Source: Bremerella sp. P1
Lineage (GTDB): Bacteria > Planctomycetota > Planctomycetia > Pirellulales > Pirellulaceae
Length of the DNA stretch: 64,000 bases
Assembly (NCBI RefSeq): GCF_028748185.1
Contig: NZ_CP118164.1
Coordinates: 2,108,001 to 2,172,000, forward strand
Direction: 5' to 3'
How positions within the stretch are numbered: the first letter of the stretch is position 1; every line of letters begins with the position of its first letter. Under the pieces are notes generated by a model. The model ran no database searches and was not told where the DNA came from. It saw only the letters and a list, made by a program, of their open reading frames with translations. The position numbers were made by a program, and so were the translations under genes. This document shows positions 17,950 through 26,648 of the stretch, piece after piece.

Positions 17950-18765
17950 CTACGCCGGCAAGAGAATTTCGCCTCGTCCCATCTGCACGGCGTCGCCGTG
18001 GAACAGATCGTAGTCCTGTTGGGCAATCAGGCGAGCGACTTCCGGCACTTCCTGCCGGGAGAAATCCCTGGCCAATAGCGGCATCATGGCCGGCTTAAAT
18101 CGACAGGCATGAACGAAGCCTGCCATCAAATCGCGACGCTGATTCCCATGCAGAATAATGGTCCCGCGTCGCATCATCAGCCCTGCGTTGGCTCCCGCTT
18201 TGCCGCCGACAAAGATCGTTCCGGCCAGCATCTCGTATCCGACGTAGTCACCGCAATCGTTGGTGATGGCGATCGTTCCACGTCGCATGCGATGCCCAAC
18301 TTCGCTTCCGGCCGAGCCCAAAATGAAAACGTTTCCTCCGGCCATCCCGCGATTCTCGCCAGGAAGTGGCCCACCGACACGATCTCCGACATTGCCCAAG
18401 ACCTTCAGAAAACCGCTCTTCATGCCTTCGGCGAGATTGTTTCCGACGTGTCCATGAATATAGAGCGATCCCTTGCACATCTCCTGAGCGGCGTGATTGC
18501 CAACCGAGCCCTGTACGAACAGCGTTCCGCCATCCAGACCTGCTCCTACGTTGTCGACCTTCGAAAGATCGCCGATGATCCGGAGCGTGTCTTCTCTGCG
18601 CGTCTCGATTTCAACGTCAAAAAGCTCGCCCAGCTGAACGCGTTGGTTCCCTTCCCATACCGTCACTTTGGCCGCCTCTTCGAGCGACATCGGCAACAGG
18701 CGCGAAGGCAGCACACCTCGTAGATCGAGGCCAACCGTGATATCGTGACGTAAGCGAAGTCTCAT
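17950..18765 (-). CDS. fhcC: formylmethanofuran dehydrogenase/formyltransferase subunit C (FhcC)
   Basis: 271 residues, normal for bacterial FhcC. The body is a run of GXGXG/glutamate-synthase-alpha-like beta-helix repeats: GGTLFVQGSVGNHAAQEM, GSLYIHGHVGNNLAEGM, GFLKVLGNVGDRVGG, GGNVFILGSAGSEVGHRM and GTIFVGGKAGANAGLMM. FhcC is part of the FhcABCD complex that releases formate from formyl-methanofuran or its analogue in the tetrahydromethanopterin C1 pathway, known in methylotrophs and planctomycetes. The other three subunits are not in this window. The molybdopterin nucleotidyltransferase gene diverges from it across 68 bp. Confidence 0.88.
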   Translation of the reverse strand: MRLRLRHDITVGLDLRGVLPSRLLPMSLEEAAKVTVWEGNQRVQLGELFDVEIETRREDTLRIIGDLSKVDNVGAGLDGGTLFVQGSVGNHAAQEMCKGSLYIHGHVGNNLAEGMKSGFLKVLGNVGDRVGGPLPGENRGMAGGNVFILGSAGSEVGHRMRRGTIAITNDCGDYVGYEMLAGTIFVGGKAGANAGLMMRRGTIILHGNQRRDLMAGFVHACRFKPAMMPLLARDFSRQEVPEVARLIAQQDYDLFHGDAVQMGRGEILLPA

Positions 18766-18833
18766 GAAACTATTGCGTTGATCCAGGGCGATAAGCGACG
18801 CCCTTTAATATAACCGACACCAACCGACGCGAC

Positions 18834-19469
18834 ATGACCACCCTGCCCCGTTCCCAGCGAGCCGCTTTGATCGTCTGTGGCGGTGAAAGCCGCCGCATGG
18901 GGCAATCCAAGCCGCATCTCCCCTTCGGCAACGAAACCATGCTCGAGCGCGTCGTGCGGATCGTTTCGCCCGTGGTCGAAGAAGTCGTCCTGCTGACAAG
19001 CAAGGTGCAAGAACTTCCGCTGCTGCCGTATGAATACGTTGAACTGGCAGACCGCGTCGAACAGCAAGGCCCCGCAGCGGCGATCTATGAGGGACTTAAA
19101 TTTGTTACGGGATGGGCCGAAGCTACCATCGTACTGGGGTGCGACTTGCCACTGGTAACACAACCGTCGATCGAATACCTGTTCGGGCAGCTTTCGGCCA
19201 ACGATGCAGTCATCCCACTTCACGAGGAAATGCCTCAGCCCTTGGCTGCGGTCTATGCCAATCGAGCGATGGAAACCTTCGATAAAATTCTTTCGACAGG
19301 TAACCATCGACTGTTGTCCTGCATCGAACCCCTGAAGACTCGTTGGATCGATGCCAGCGAGCTTGCTGGCATCGATCCAAACTTGGGCTTATTAAGAAAT
19401 GTCAACACGCCGGACGCCTACCGCGAAGCGTTACAGATCGCCGGCTTGAAACATCCACTGGAAGATTGA
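18834..19469 (+). CDS. mobA: molybdenum cofactor guanylyltransferase, MobA-like
   Basis: 211 residues. The nucleotide-binding signature CGGESRRMGQSK (15-26) is the MobA/GlmU-type loop, followed by the acceptor phrase LGCDLPLVTQ with the metal-binding Asp. MobA links GMP to molybdopterin to make the cofactor used by DMSO-reductase-type enzymes. The first loop has CGG instead of the usual AGG. The divergent neighbour fhcC belongs to a complex related to molybdenum/tungsten formylmethanofuran dehydrogenase, which may explain the location. Another cytidylyl- or guanylyltransferase of the same fold is the alternative. Confidence 0.82.
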   Translation: MTTLPRSQRAALIVCGGESRRMGQSKPHLPFGNETMLERVVRIVSPVVEEVVLLTSKVQELPLLPYEYVELADRVEQQGPAAAIYEGLKFVTGWAEATIVLGCDLPLVTQPSIEYLFGQLSANDAVIPLHEEMPQPLAAVYANRAMETFDKILSTGNHRLLSCIEPLKTRWIDASELAGIDPNLGLLRNVNTPDAYREALQIAGLKHPLED

Positions 19470-19482
19470 CTCCGATTCGGGA

Positions 19483-20001
19483 ATGAATAGCATGGCTGAC
19501 GCAGCTCAATGGGAATTGACGAAGCAACGGATCGCCTTCACCGACAATATGTTCCGCGAGTTCATCGACGGCCTGGAGCCAGACCTTTGGTTTCGCATGC
19601 CGGAAGAAGGAGTCACGCACATTGCCTGGCAAGTAGGGCACATCACCATTGCCAACTATGGCTTGGGGATGTTGCGAATCCGAGGCAAGCGAGCCGAAGA
19701 CGCAGGCCTGATCCCTGAGAGCTATTCCGCGAGTTTCGGACGCGGCAGCGTTCCGTCGAAAGACCAAACGATTTACCCTTCGCGGGAACGTTTTATTGAG
19801 ATCTATAAACGGGTCAATGACAAACTGCTCGAAGAACTCGAGTCCTACACGCTCGAACAACTGGACGAACCGAGCCTACCGGATCATCCACTTTTCAAGA
19901 CCAAGTTCGAGACGCTTGTCTTCCTTCCCTATCACGTGATGATGCACTTCGGGCAGATGGGCCTCCTGCGACGTCTCTCCGGTAAACCGCCGATTCGCTA
20001 A
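19483..20001 (+). CDS. DinB-family (four-helix, metal-binding) protein
   Basis: 172 residues. It has the DinB/YfiT helix bundle pattern, with the three expected metal-binding His: one in HIAWQVGHI and two in the C-terminal VMMHFGQMGLLRR region. It starts 13 bp after mobA on the same strand and may be co-transcribed. Members include thiol-dependent transferases and damage-inducible proteins. The substrate cannot be told from sequence. Confidence 0.85.
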   Translation: MNSMADAAQWELTKQRIAFTDNMFREFIDGLEPDLWFRMPEEGVTHIAWQVGHITIANYGLGMLRIRGKRAEDAGLIPESYSASFGRGSVPSKDQTIYPSRERFIEIYKRVNDKLLEELESYTLEQLDEPSLPDHPLFKTKFETLVFLPYHVMMHFGQMGLLRRLSGKPPIR

Positions 20002-20021
20002 GAAGCAAATGGCCGCATTGA

Positions 20022-22460
20022 TTAGCCGTCGCGACTTTCCCCGACGGCCTGCTCTCGTTCCGCAGCTAAATCGCTGCCATCCTTGCTCGCCCAATGACAG
20101 ATGGTCATCAGCAGTTGCTTACGATCAATCGGTTTGGTCAGGAATCCATCGCAACCGGCGTTCATGCACTTCTGTTTGTCGCGCGCCATGGCATGGGCTG
20201 TCAGTGCCAGGATCGGACGGTCGTACCCACGGCTTCGTAGTTCTTGAGTCGCTTCGTAACCGTCCTGCACCGGCATTTGCATGTCCATCAAAATACAATC
20301 GTACGGACTACCGGCCTTCTCGGCATTCAGGGCGGCCTCGACCGCGAGTTGACCGTTACCCACGACCTCGACTTCCGCCCCGGCTTTATTCAAGACAAAC
20401 TTGATGAGTCGTTGATTGTCGGGACCATCTTCGGCCAAGAGCAGGTTAATTCCCTGGAGACTAATACGATCGGTCGAGCTCTGGGCCTTCGTCTTGCCGA
20501 GTGCCCTGGCAGCCGGGGCATCCAGAAACTCAATTTCTTCGATCCGACCGACATCGACGGTCAAACGAAATGAAGTTCCTTGTCCAATCTGAGAGTGAGA
20601 AACAATCAAGTCTCCTCCCAGCATCACCGCCAGACGTTTGCTGATCGTCAGCCCGAGCCCCGTTCCGCCGAACCTTCGGGTCATGGACGAGTCGGCCTGG
20701 CAAAACGGCTGGAACAAGCGGGCAATCTGCTCGTGTGTCATCCCGATACCGGAGTCGATGATGTCGAACTGCATAATGGCTCGGTCGTGGTACTTTACAA
20801 GTTCCGCATTCAAGGCCACGCCACCGACCTCTGTAAACTTGATTGCATTCCCAAGGACATTGATCAAGATTTGTCGCAGCCGAGTCGGATCGGTGTGAAT
20901 TGACTTCGGAATCTGACCGCTGAACTTGGACGAAAGCTTAAGGCCAGCCCCGTCGGCTTTGACCTGTACCAACGAGATCACTTCATTGACAAGCGTATAG
21001 GGACACGTCGAGAGTCTTTCGACAGTCAACTTGCCAGACTCAACCTTAGACAGATCGAGGATATCGTTGATGATGGCCAAGAGATGTGCGCCATTTCGCT
21101 GAATAGTCTCAATCGCCTGTTGGCTCTCTTCATCTTGGGCTGCTTCGGTTAGGGTTTCGGCAAATCCGAGAATGGCCGTCATTGGGGTTCGAATTTCGTG
21201 GCTCATGTTCGCCAGGAATTCGCTTTTTGCAAGCGTGGCCGCTGTCGCGTCTTCGGCCATCTTCTCTGCCAAAGCACTTTGCTTCGCCAATTCGTGATTA
21301 ACGGAATTGAGCTTCTGCTGGGACGACTCAGCCATCTTCAAAAGGCGTTCGGTATCGGCCGCTTTGTCTTTGAAGATCTGTGCAGCCATAGCGAGACGCC
21401 CTAGTTCATCATTGCGATCCAGTGCGGGAATCGACTCGATCCTTTCACCCTTAGCAAGGCCGTCGAATGTGTCGGCAATCGCATTGAGCGGAGGGACAAC
21501 GTCACGACCGATCAGCCAGGCAGCGGCAATCCCCAAAACGATCGTAATCAAAGAGAACAAGTTACTTGCCGCCTTGAAGCTTTTATTATCCTCGGCCATG
21601 CTGGCCGCTAGTTGGCTCACATGTTCGGTCTGTTCCCGACGGATCTTTCCCGCCAATCGGCGAAACTCGACCGATTCCCCTGCCAGGACAACATTCACCA
21701 AGTGCAGGTATCCGCGGGTTGCCTGAACCATTTGAATTGCGGCATCCTCATACTTCTTCACCGCGTCAATGGATGCTTTCGCGTCGACCTGAACTTTGGG
21801 ATCTTGGATTTCCGTCAGCGGACGAAGATACCGATTGGTACTCGCCAACTGCGACTTGGCCTCTCGAAAGTGCAGTGAGTCGGGTCCATTGACAAACTTC
21901 AGGACATTCAGCTGAGCGGCCGTAAATGCCGCGTCCGCCTCTTCGGCAAATTCTTGGGTGGTGGGATTCTCCAACAGTTTCACAATGGCGTGCTGAAACT
22001 CTTCCACGTGACTTTGCAGGTCTTCATTGACGAGCTTGCGACGTTTCGCTCGATCGGCTTCAACTGCCGAGAAGATTTCGCGATGGGCTTTCAAGTGGGC
22101 TTGCATCGCTTGAATGTCTTCGCGTTCGCCTAGATGATCGCTGTTGGCGGCTTCGGCAAGGAGACGATCCAACTCCACTTGTAGCTCTTCTGCTCGCTGC
22201 TCCGGCCCCTCGTACCCTGTGAATGCAAACAAGAGTACGTTTCGCTGAAGGGCTGCCACGGCGCGATCAATTTCGTAGAAACGATCGACTTCGCCGCGAA
22301 GCTGACTGTAGGTGTTGAAGTCTTGCTGCGACTTAAGAATCCCGTAGTGGCTGAGAACCGCAATGGAAATATGCAACAACAGGACGATCGAAAACCCCAG
22401 CGAGATTTTCGCGCTTACGCTCCAGCCTTTCGACTCGTGATCAGTATGTTGTTGGTTCAT
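20022..22460 (-). CDS. hybrid sensor histidine kinase
   Basis: 812 residues. The order is: membrane segment (about 17-38), extracytoplasmic helical sensor (about 40-290, four-helix/CHASE3-like), second membrane segment (about 297-318), HAMP, coiled coil, HisKA with SHEIRTPMTAILGFAE (His421), HATPase (NAIKFTEVGG, DSGIGMTHEQ, GGTGLGLTIS), and a C-terminal receiver with Asp726 in MDMQMP. It autophosphorylates and passes phosphate to its own receiver; no partner regulator or phosphotransfer protein is adjacent. A Tat-exported solute-binding protein is encoded 22 bp upstream on the same strand, so the kinase may sense that protein and its ligand. It converges with the DinB gene. Confidence 0.93.
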   Translation of the reverse strand: MNQQHTDHESKGWSVSAKISLGFSIVLLLHISIAVLSHYGILKSQQDFNTYSQLRGEVDRFYEIDRAVAALQRNVLLFAFTGYEGPEQRAEELQVELDRLLAEAANSDHLGEREDIQAMQAHLKAHREIFSAVEADRAKRRKLVNEDLQSHVEEFQHAIVKLLENPTTQEFAEEADAAFTAAQLNVLKFVNGPDSLHFREAKSQLASTNRYLRPLTEIQDPKVQVDAKASIDAVKKYEDAAIQMVQATRGYLHLVNVVLAGESVEFRRLAGKIRREQTEHVSQLAASMAEDNKSFKAASNLFSLITIVLGIAAAWLIGRDVVPPLNAIADTFDGLAKGERIESIPALDRNDELGRLAMAAQIFKDKAADTERLLKMAESSQQKLNSVNHELAKQSALAEKMAEDATAATLAKSEFLANMSHEIRTPMTAILGFAETLTEAAQDEESQQAIETIQRNGAHLLAIINDILDLSKVESGKLTVERLSTCPYTLVNEVISLVQVKADGAGLKLSSKFSGQIPKSIHTDPTRLRQILINVLGNAIKFTEVGGVALNAELVKYHDRAIMQFDIIDSGIGMTHEQIARLFQPFCQADSSMTRRFGGTGLGLTISKRLAVMLGGDLIVSHSQIGQGTSFRLTVDVGRIEEIEFLDAPAARALGKTKAQSSTDRISLQGINLLLAEDGPDNQRLIKFVLNKAGAEVEVVGNGQLAVEAALNAEKAGSPYDCILMDMQMPVQDGYEATQELRSRGYDRPILALTAHAMARDKQKCMNAGCDGFLTKPIDRKQLLMTICHWASKDGSDLAAEREQAVGESRDG

Positions 22461-22482
22461 TTTTGATCCTCTTCACACCTGA

Positions 22483-23784
22483 CTAAGCCGTTAATAGTTC
22501 GTACCAACGAACAAGGCTGTATTCATACGAATCCATCACCGTGTTCCAAACCGCAACATTTCCTAGACGCTCTAGGTAGGAACCACCTGTTCGGTAGCTG
22601 CCTGCCTTGACTGCGGTGCTTCCGTCAGCACCTGGCAAATCCATTTCGGCCTGCTTCCCTTCGTACCAATAGTCCCACTCTTGGGAAGTGAGATACTCTT
22701 GGGCTCGCTGGGGAATGGAGATGTAATATCCCTGACGCGCCATGTAAGCTCCGGCCCATCCATCGAGCCACCAATTCATGTACTCGTAGGCCGCATCCCG
22801 CGTGTATCCGGTTGTTTTGCTGGAAAGACATAACACGCCATGCCAGCCACGGTAGCCTTCCTTAGGAGCCGCATACGTAACGGGAATGCCCATCCCGTTG
22901 AGCGTGGACACCGCCGGCGAGAACATACTCTCGATGACCACCCGACCGGTTTTCATGAACTGAACCGACTGGGGAACCGAGTTCCAGATTCCGTTGAAGT
23001 GCTTGCGGCGTTTGTAGTCGACCAGAACGCTGAACAGGTTGTCGATCTCTGACCGCGAGAGGTTACCGATGTCTTGGAATTCGACCAAGCCTTTGGCCTG
23101 CGCAGCCAATGCCGCATCGAAGATCCCGATCGCTGGCTCATTCACTAAACCAACGCGACCTCGATACTCGTCGTCGAGAAGCCATCCCCAACTCTCAGTT
23201 TCGTACGGTACGCCTTGGGGAATGATCGACGTGTTGTAGCCGAATGAATCGACGTTGTGCACATACGGCAGGAAGCTCAGCTGACTGGTTGACCGGGGAC
23301 CAAGGCTACCATCACTTTGAACGTGCAGGATCTTGTGCGGTGCGTCGCCTGCCCCGATTTTCATATCCGGCGCAAGTCGGCCTGTCTTGGTGAGTGGATT
23401 GATCTCGTCCCAGCGTCGAATGCGTGACTTGTCGATCGGCTGAATCGCGTTGGCATACCACAAAACGTTGATACTGTTGGACCACTGCTCGTAAACGTCG
23501 AACGATTCCGGACGCGTCGAAGCCTTCTGCAGAACGCCTGCACTACCGCGGGGCTCAAAGATAATCTGAATGCCAAGATCTTGTTCGGCCTGGCGGCGAA
23601 TATCTTCTTGCAGAGTAACATCGGTCCCAAGCACGCGTAGCGTCGCCTTCTGTTTGGCATGCACCGCAGGCGGAGAGTTTAGGTACGAAAGCCCAACGAC
23701 CGCAGCAGCAGCCTGACCAACAAACCGGCGTCGAGAGATCGGATTGTTTCGCTTTGATTGTTTAACGCTACTTGTGATACCCAT
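22483..23784 (-). CDS. Tat-exported extracellular solute-binding protein (PotD-like)
   Basis: 433 residues from the ATG at 23784, which has AGAGGGG nine bases upstream; a longer frame to 23847 has none. The Tat signal is ISRRRFVGQAAAAVVGLS, with cleavage near VHAKQ. The rest resembles group-1 polyamine/iron-type binding proteins: KATLRVLGTDVTLQ, SFDVYEQWSNSINVLWY, WGWLLDDEYRGRVGLVNEP and YEYMNWWLDGWAGAYMARQG. No ABC permease or ATPase is nearby. The hybrid kinase starts 22 bp downstream, so the protein is more likely a ligand-presenting co-receptor than a transporter part. The ligand is unknown. Confidence 0.88.
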   Translation of the reverse strand: MGITSSVKQSKRNNPISRRRFVGQAAAAVVGLSYLNSPPAVHAKQKATLRVLGTDVTLQEDIRRQAEQDLGIQIIFEPRGSAGVLQKASTRPESFDVYEQWSNSINVLWYANAIQPIDKSRIRRWDEINPLTKTGRLAPDMKIGAGDAPHKILHVQSDGSLGPRSTSQLSFLPYVHNVDSFGYNTSIIPQGVPYETESWGWLLDDEYRGRVGLVNEPAIGIFDAALAAQAKGLVEFQDIGNLSRSEIDNLFSVLVDYKRRKHFNGIWNSVPQSVQFMKTGRVVIESMFSPAVSTLNGMGIPVTYAAPKEGYRGWHGVLCLSSKTTGYTRDAAYEYMNWWLDGWAGAYMARQGYYISIPQRAQEYLTSQEWDYWYEGKQAEMDLPGADGSTAVKAGSYRTGGSYLERLGNVAVWNTVMDSYEYSLVRWYELLTA

Positions 23785-24306
23785 GAAGCGCCCCTCTTCA
23801 TGTTGATGCCTATACATGGCTGCTAAGCCGGGAACAAAAGGCCGCAAAGTAATATGGGATGCAGAAACGCGCGTGTGGGCAAATCAAGGTTTTTCCCTGG
23901 AAAACCCCGCAAAAACCTGCTTCAACAGCCACCGCAAGCGCTTAAAAACGCTTCGTATGGCCAGAGCCCCCCTGCCACCTATGCAACTGCCTACCACCCG
24001 GCAGACGACAAGGTGATCAAATTACAAACGATTTGCTAGCTCACATTAAGGCTGCCATCCGTCTCGGTTTGATCCACACTACTGGCCCCTAATACGACTA
24101 GATGTCGCCGTCACGGCCCAAAGCAAAAGACCATGCAGAGACAGTCCATGAAAGACAAGCGACCGGCAGGGTCAGCATGAAAACCTGGGGGCATTCGTCC
24201 CCAAAAGCAAAACCCGCCAAGCCAAGAACAGCCAGCCTCAAGAAGCAACAAAAGGACTCGCGTCAGATCGACGTAAGTCCTTATGTGCTCGAATATTGCC
24301 TTTGAG
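23785..24306. other. intergenic region (522 bp)
   Basis: No convincing gene. A plus-strand frame at 24102-24305 gives a very basic, low-complexity product that ends at the tRNA and is not called. The region probably holds the promoter of the binding-protein/kinase operon. Confidence 0.5.
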
Positions 24307-24389
24307 CGGAGGACAAGGGATTCGAACCCTCAACCGGTTACCCGGCACTTGATTTCGAGTCAAGCTGCTAGCCAGTTCGCGTATCCTCC
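24307..24389 (-). tRNA. tRNA-Ser(CGA)
   Basis: Read on the minus strand, the acceptor arms GGAGGAT and GTCCTCC pair over 7 bp, with discriminator G. The anticodon stem CTTGA/TCAAG encloses CTCGAAA, giving anticodon CGA (codon UCG). A long variable arm (CCGG-GTAA-CCGG) and the T-arm AGGGTTCGAATCCCT complete a class II serine tRNA. CCA is not encoded. Confidence 0.95.
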
Positions 24390-24406
24390 CGGCTTTGGAA
24401 CTTCTC

Positions 24407-24434
24407 AGTTTACCGACTCTTGGGTTTCTATCAA
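24407..24434 (-). promoter_or_regulatory. sigma-70-type promoter of tRNA-Ser
   Basis: On the minus strand TTGATA (24429-24434) and TAAACT (24407-24412) are 16 bp apart, and the -10 element ends 17 bp before the tRNA 5' end. They match the consensus at 5/6 and 4/6 positions. Confidence 0.5.
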
Positions 24435-24613
24435 CCCGGCCTGAAATCGTTCCTGGGACAAAACTTGGGACCGGTTTCACCTAGCCGAGGTTCGCGTAGG
24501 GGCTCTGCGGAGTAGTTCACATCTTTCGGTTTTTGTGTCGCATTCTCTGGAATCTGAATTGTCCATTAACCTAACCATCCTAAGATGCAGGTTCATCGCT
24601 GATTAAAACCCTG

Positions 24614-24640
24614 CTCTGGCGAGAATCTACTCGCCAAGAG
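24614..24640 (+). promoter_or_regulatory. leader hairpin covering the ribosome binding site
   Basis: CTCTGGCGAG (24614-24623) pairs with CTCGCCAAGAG (24630-24640), with one unpaired base and a 6-base loop. The right arm contains most of the AAGAGG ribosome site for the gene starting at 24648, so the folded mRNA would hide it. Confidence 0.5.
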
Positions 24641-24647
24641 GTTGCTG

Positions 24648-26507
24648 ATGGAAACTCCGAGCAATCAACTATTCTCGACCCTCATCGATTCCCTTCTTCA
24701 GCTTCGTCAGGGAGCCCTCAGGCTCGAAGGGGAATTCGCTACCTCGCTGGAAAAGATCCCAGAGTCGCAACGACAGTGTGGTCGGAACCTGGTGCACTAC
24801 CTTAGTGTTCGTCAGCACGACATCCGAGAGTTGCAGTATCAGCTACATGCCTTAGGGCTTAGTTCTCTGGGACGGATGGAAGCGTACGTACTGCCGACAA
24901 TCGATGCTGTTCTGACAGCCCTTTACCGCTTGGCAGATCAGACACCGCCAGAGATCGATCTTCAGAATTCGTTCGAAGGCTTTCGGGTTGGCCGTGCCCA
25001 GTTGGAAAGAAACACAAATACCCTGTTCGGCGAACCAGACAGCTCTCGCCAACAGCGAATCATGGTCACAATTCCCAGCGAGGGTGCCTTGAACTATCGG
25101 CTGATCCTGGAACTGCTTCAGGCCGGCATGGATGTCATGCGCATCAATTGCTCGAAGGATGACCAGCAGGTTTGGGCGCAGATGATTGAACACCTCCGGC
25201 GCGCTGAAAAGGAAACGGCCTGCAGCTGCAAAGTCCAGATGGACCTCGCTGGCCCCAATCCGCGAACCAGCCCACTTGAGTCCAAGCCAAGGGTTTTGCA
25301 TTGGCGTCCTCGATTGAATGACGTCGGGAAGATCCGTTCACCCGCAAAGGTTTGGCTTTCTTCGGAGGCCCCTATCAACAAATCGGCGGATGAAGTTCTA
25401 CCACTTCCGCCAGATGCTCTGAAGTCGATTCAACAAGGTGACAAGGTATTCGTGACTGACACCCGCGGCCGACAACAAACGCTTGTGGTTCGCTCGGTAG
25501 AAGAAGCTGGCTGTTGGGCGGAAGGAGACGACGAAGCATTCGTTGAACCGAACGCACATTTTTGTGTGCTTCGAAATAGCGAACAGGTACACGCAGGAAA
25601 CATCGCCGACACATTCGTCAAGCAATCCGAACATGAGTTCACCGTTCATGTCGGCGATCTTATCACGTTGACTCATGGCGATATTCCTGGTCATCCTCCG
25701 CGGAAAGACGCGGATGGCAAGATTACCGAGCCGGCAAGTATTGGCTGCAATTTGCCCGAGATCTACCGCGATGTTCGGCCAGGCGATCGTTTCTTCTACG
25801 ATGATGGTGAACTGGAAGCCGTTGTTCGCGAGGCGTCCGCCGAAAAACTCATCGTCGAAGTTACGCAAACACGAAAAGACTCGGTGAAGATCCGAAGTGA
25901 TAAAGGAATCAATTTCCCGGACACGCACTTCAATCTGCCTGCGTTAACTCAGAAAGATCGAGCGGATCTCGATTTCGTAGTGGCAAACGCTGATATCCTG
26001 GCCTATTCGTTCGTGCGACATGTTCGTGACGTGGAAGACTTGATTGACGAGTTGAACGCCCGAGACGCTGATTCAATCGGCGTCGTTCTTAAAATCGAGA
26101 CGCAACTGGCATTTCAGACCCTCCCCGAACTCCTACTTGCCGCACTCCGGCATCCGCCCATTGGCGTGATGGTTGCTCGCGGAGATATGGGTGTCGAAAT
26201 CGGTTTCAACCGTATGTCGGAAGTTCAAGAAGAGATCCTCTGGCTCAGCGAGGCAGCTCACGTACCGGTGATCTGGGCGACGCAAGTTCTGGAAAGCCTG
26301 GCGAAAAAAGGACTTCCCACCAGGGCCGAGGTCACGGATGCTGCCATGAGTGGTCGCGCCGAGTGCGTGATGCTGAACAAAGGGGAGCATATCGTCGAAA
26401 CAGTCCAGTTTCTGTCCGATATTCTGGAACGGATGCAAAACCATCAACGCAAGAAACTGGCGACTCTGCGAAAGCTCAGCGTGTCGAATATTGATTCGGC
26501 ATCATAA
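24648..26507 (+). CDS. pyruvate-kinase-family protein with N-terminal extension
   Basis: 619 residues from the ATG at 24648; a TTG two codons upstream is rejected because AAGAGG (24636-24641) fits the ATG. About 130 helical N-terminal residues are foreign to pyruvate kinase. The barrel then begins (RIMVTIPSEGALNYRLILEL) and has MRINCSKDD, MDLAGPNPRT, VLKIETQLAFQTLPEL, VARGDMGVEIGF, ATQVLESLAKKGLPTRAEV and MLNKGEHIVET. The Lys of the usual GPKIR is Asn, and the C-terminal allosteric domain is missing. This matches a divergent pyruvate-kinase barrel group rather than the glycolytic enzyme. Conversion of PEP and ADP to pyruvate is possible but not certain. Confidence 0.82.
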   Translation: METPSNQLFSTLIDSLLQLRQGALRLEGEFATSLEKIPESQRQCGRNLVHYLSVRQHDIRELQYQLHALGLSSLGRMEAYVLPTIDAVLTALYRLADQTPPEIDLQNSFEGFRVGRAQLERNTNTLFGEPDSSRQQRIMVTIPSEGALNYRLILELLQAGMDVMRINCSKDDQQVWAQMIEHLRRAEKETACSCKVQMDLAGPNPRTSPLESKPRVLHWRPRLNDVGKIRSPAKVWLSSEAPINKSADEVLPLPPDALKSIQQGDKVFVTDTRGRQQTLVVRSVEEAGCWAEGDDEAFVEPNAHFCVLRNSEQVHAGNIADTFVKQSEHEFTVHVGDLITLTHGDIPGHPPRKDADGKITEPASIGCNLPEIYRDVRPGDRFFYDDGELEAVVREASAEKLIVEVTQTRKDSVKIRSDKGINFPDTHFNLPALTQKDRADLDFVVANADILAYSFVRHVRDVEDLIDELNARDADSIGVVLKIETQLAFQTLPELLLAALRHPPIGVMVARGDMGVEIGFNRMSEVQEEILWLSEAAHVPVIWATQVLESLAKKGLPTRAEVTDAAMSGRAECVMLNKGEHIVETVQFLSDILERMQNHQRKKLATLRKLSVSNIDSAS

Positions 26508-26648
26508 TTGCGATGAATCAATCGAAGAGGGGTGCCTTCGCGCGCGTCTCCGAAAAAGCTCGGCAAACGATTTGAAGCCTCTATATCAGGGCCTGGCAAC
26601 ACGAACGTAGTGCTCAGCCTACGGAAGAAGAATTGGTCGCTGCGTAAC

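Noticed and set aside
18109-18723. 204-codon plus-strand frame
   Set aside because: Antisense to fhcC, whose repeat structure is unmistakable.
24102-24305. 67-codon plus-strand frame before the tRNA
   Set aside because: Low-complexity Lys/Pro/Ser product, no ribosome site, and it ends at the opposite-strand tRNA; chance frame is more likely.
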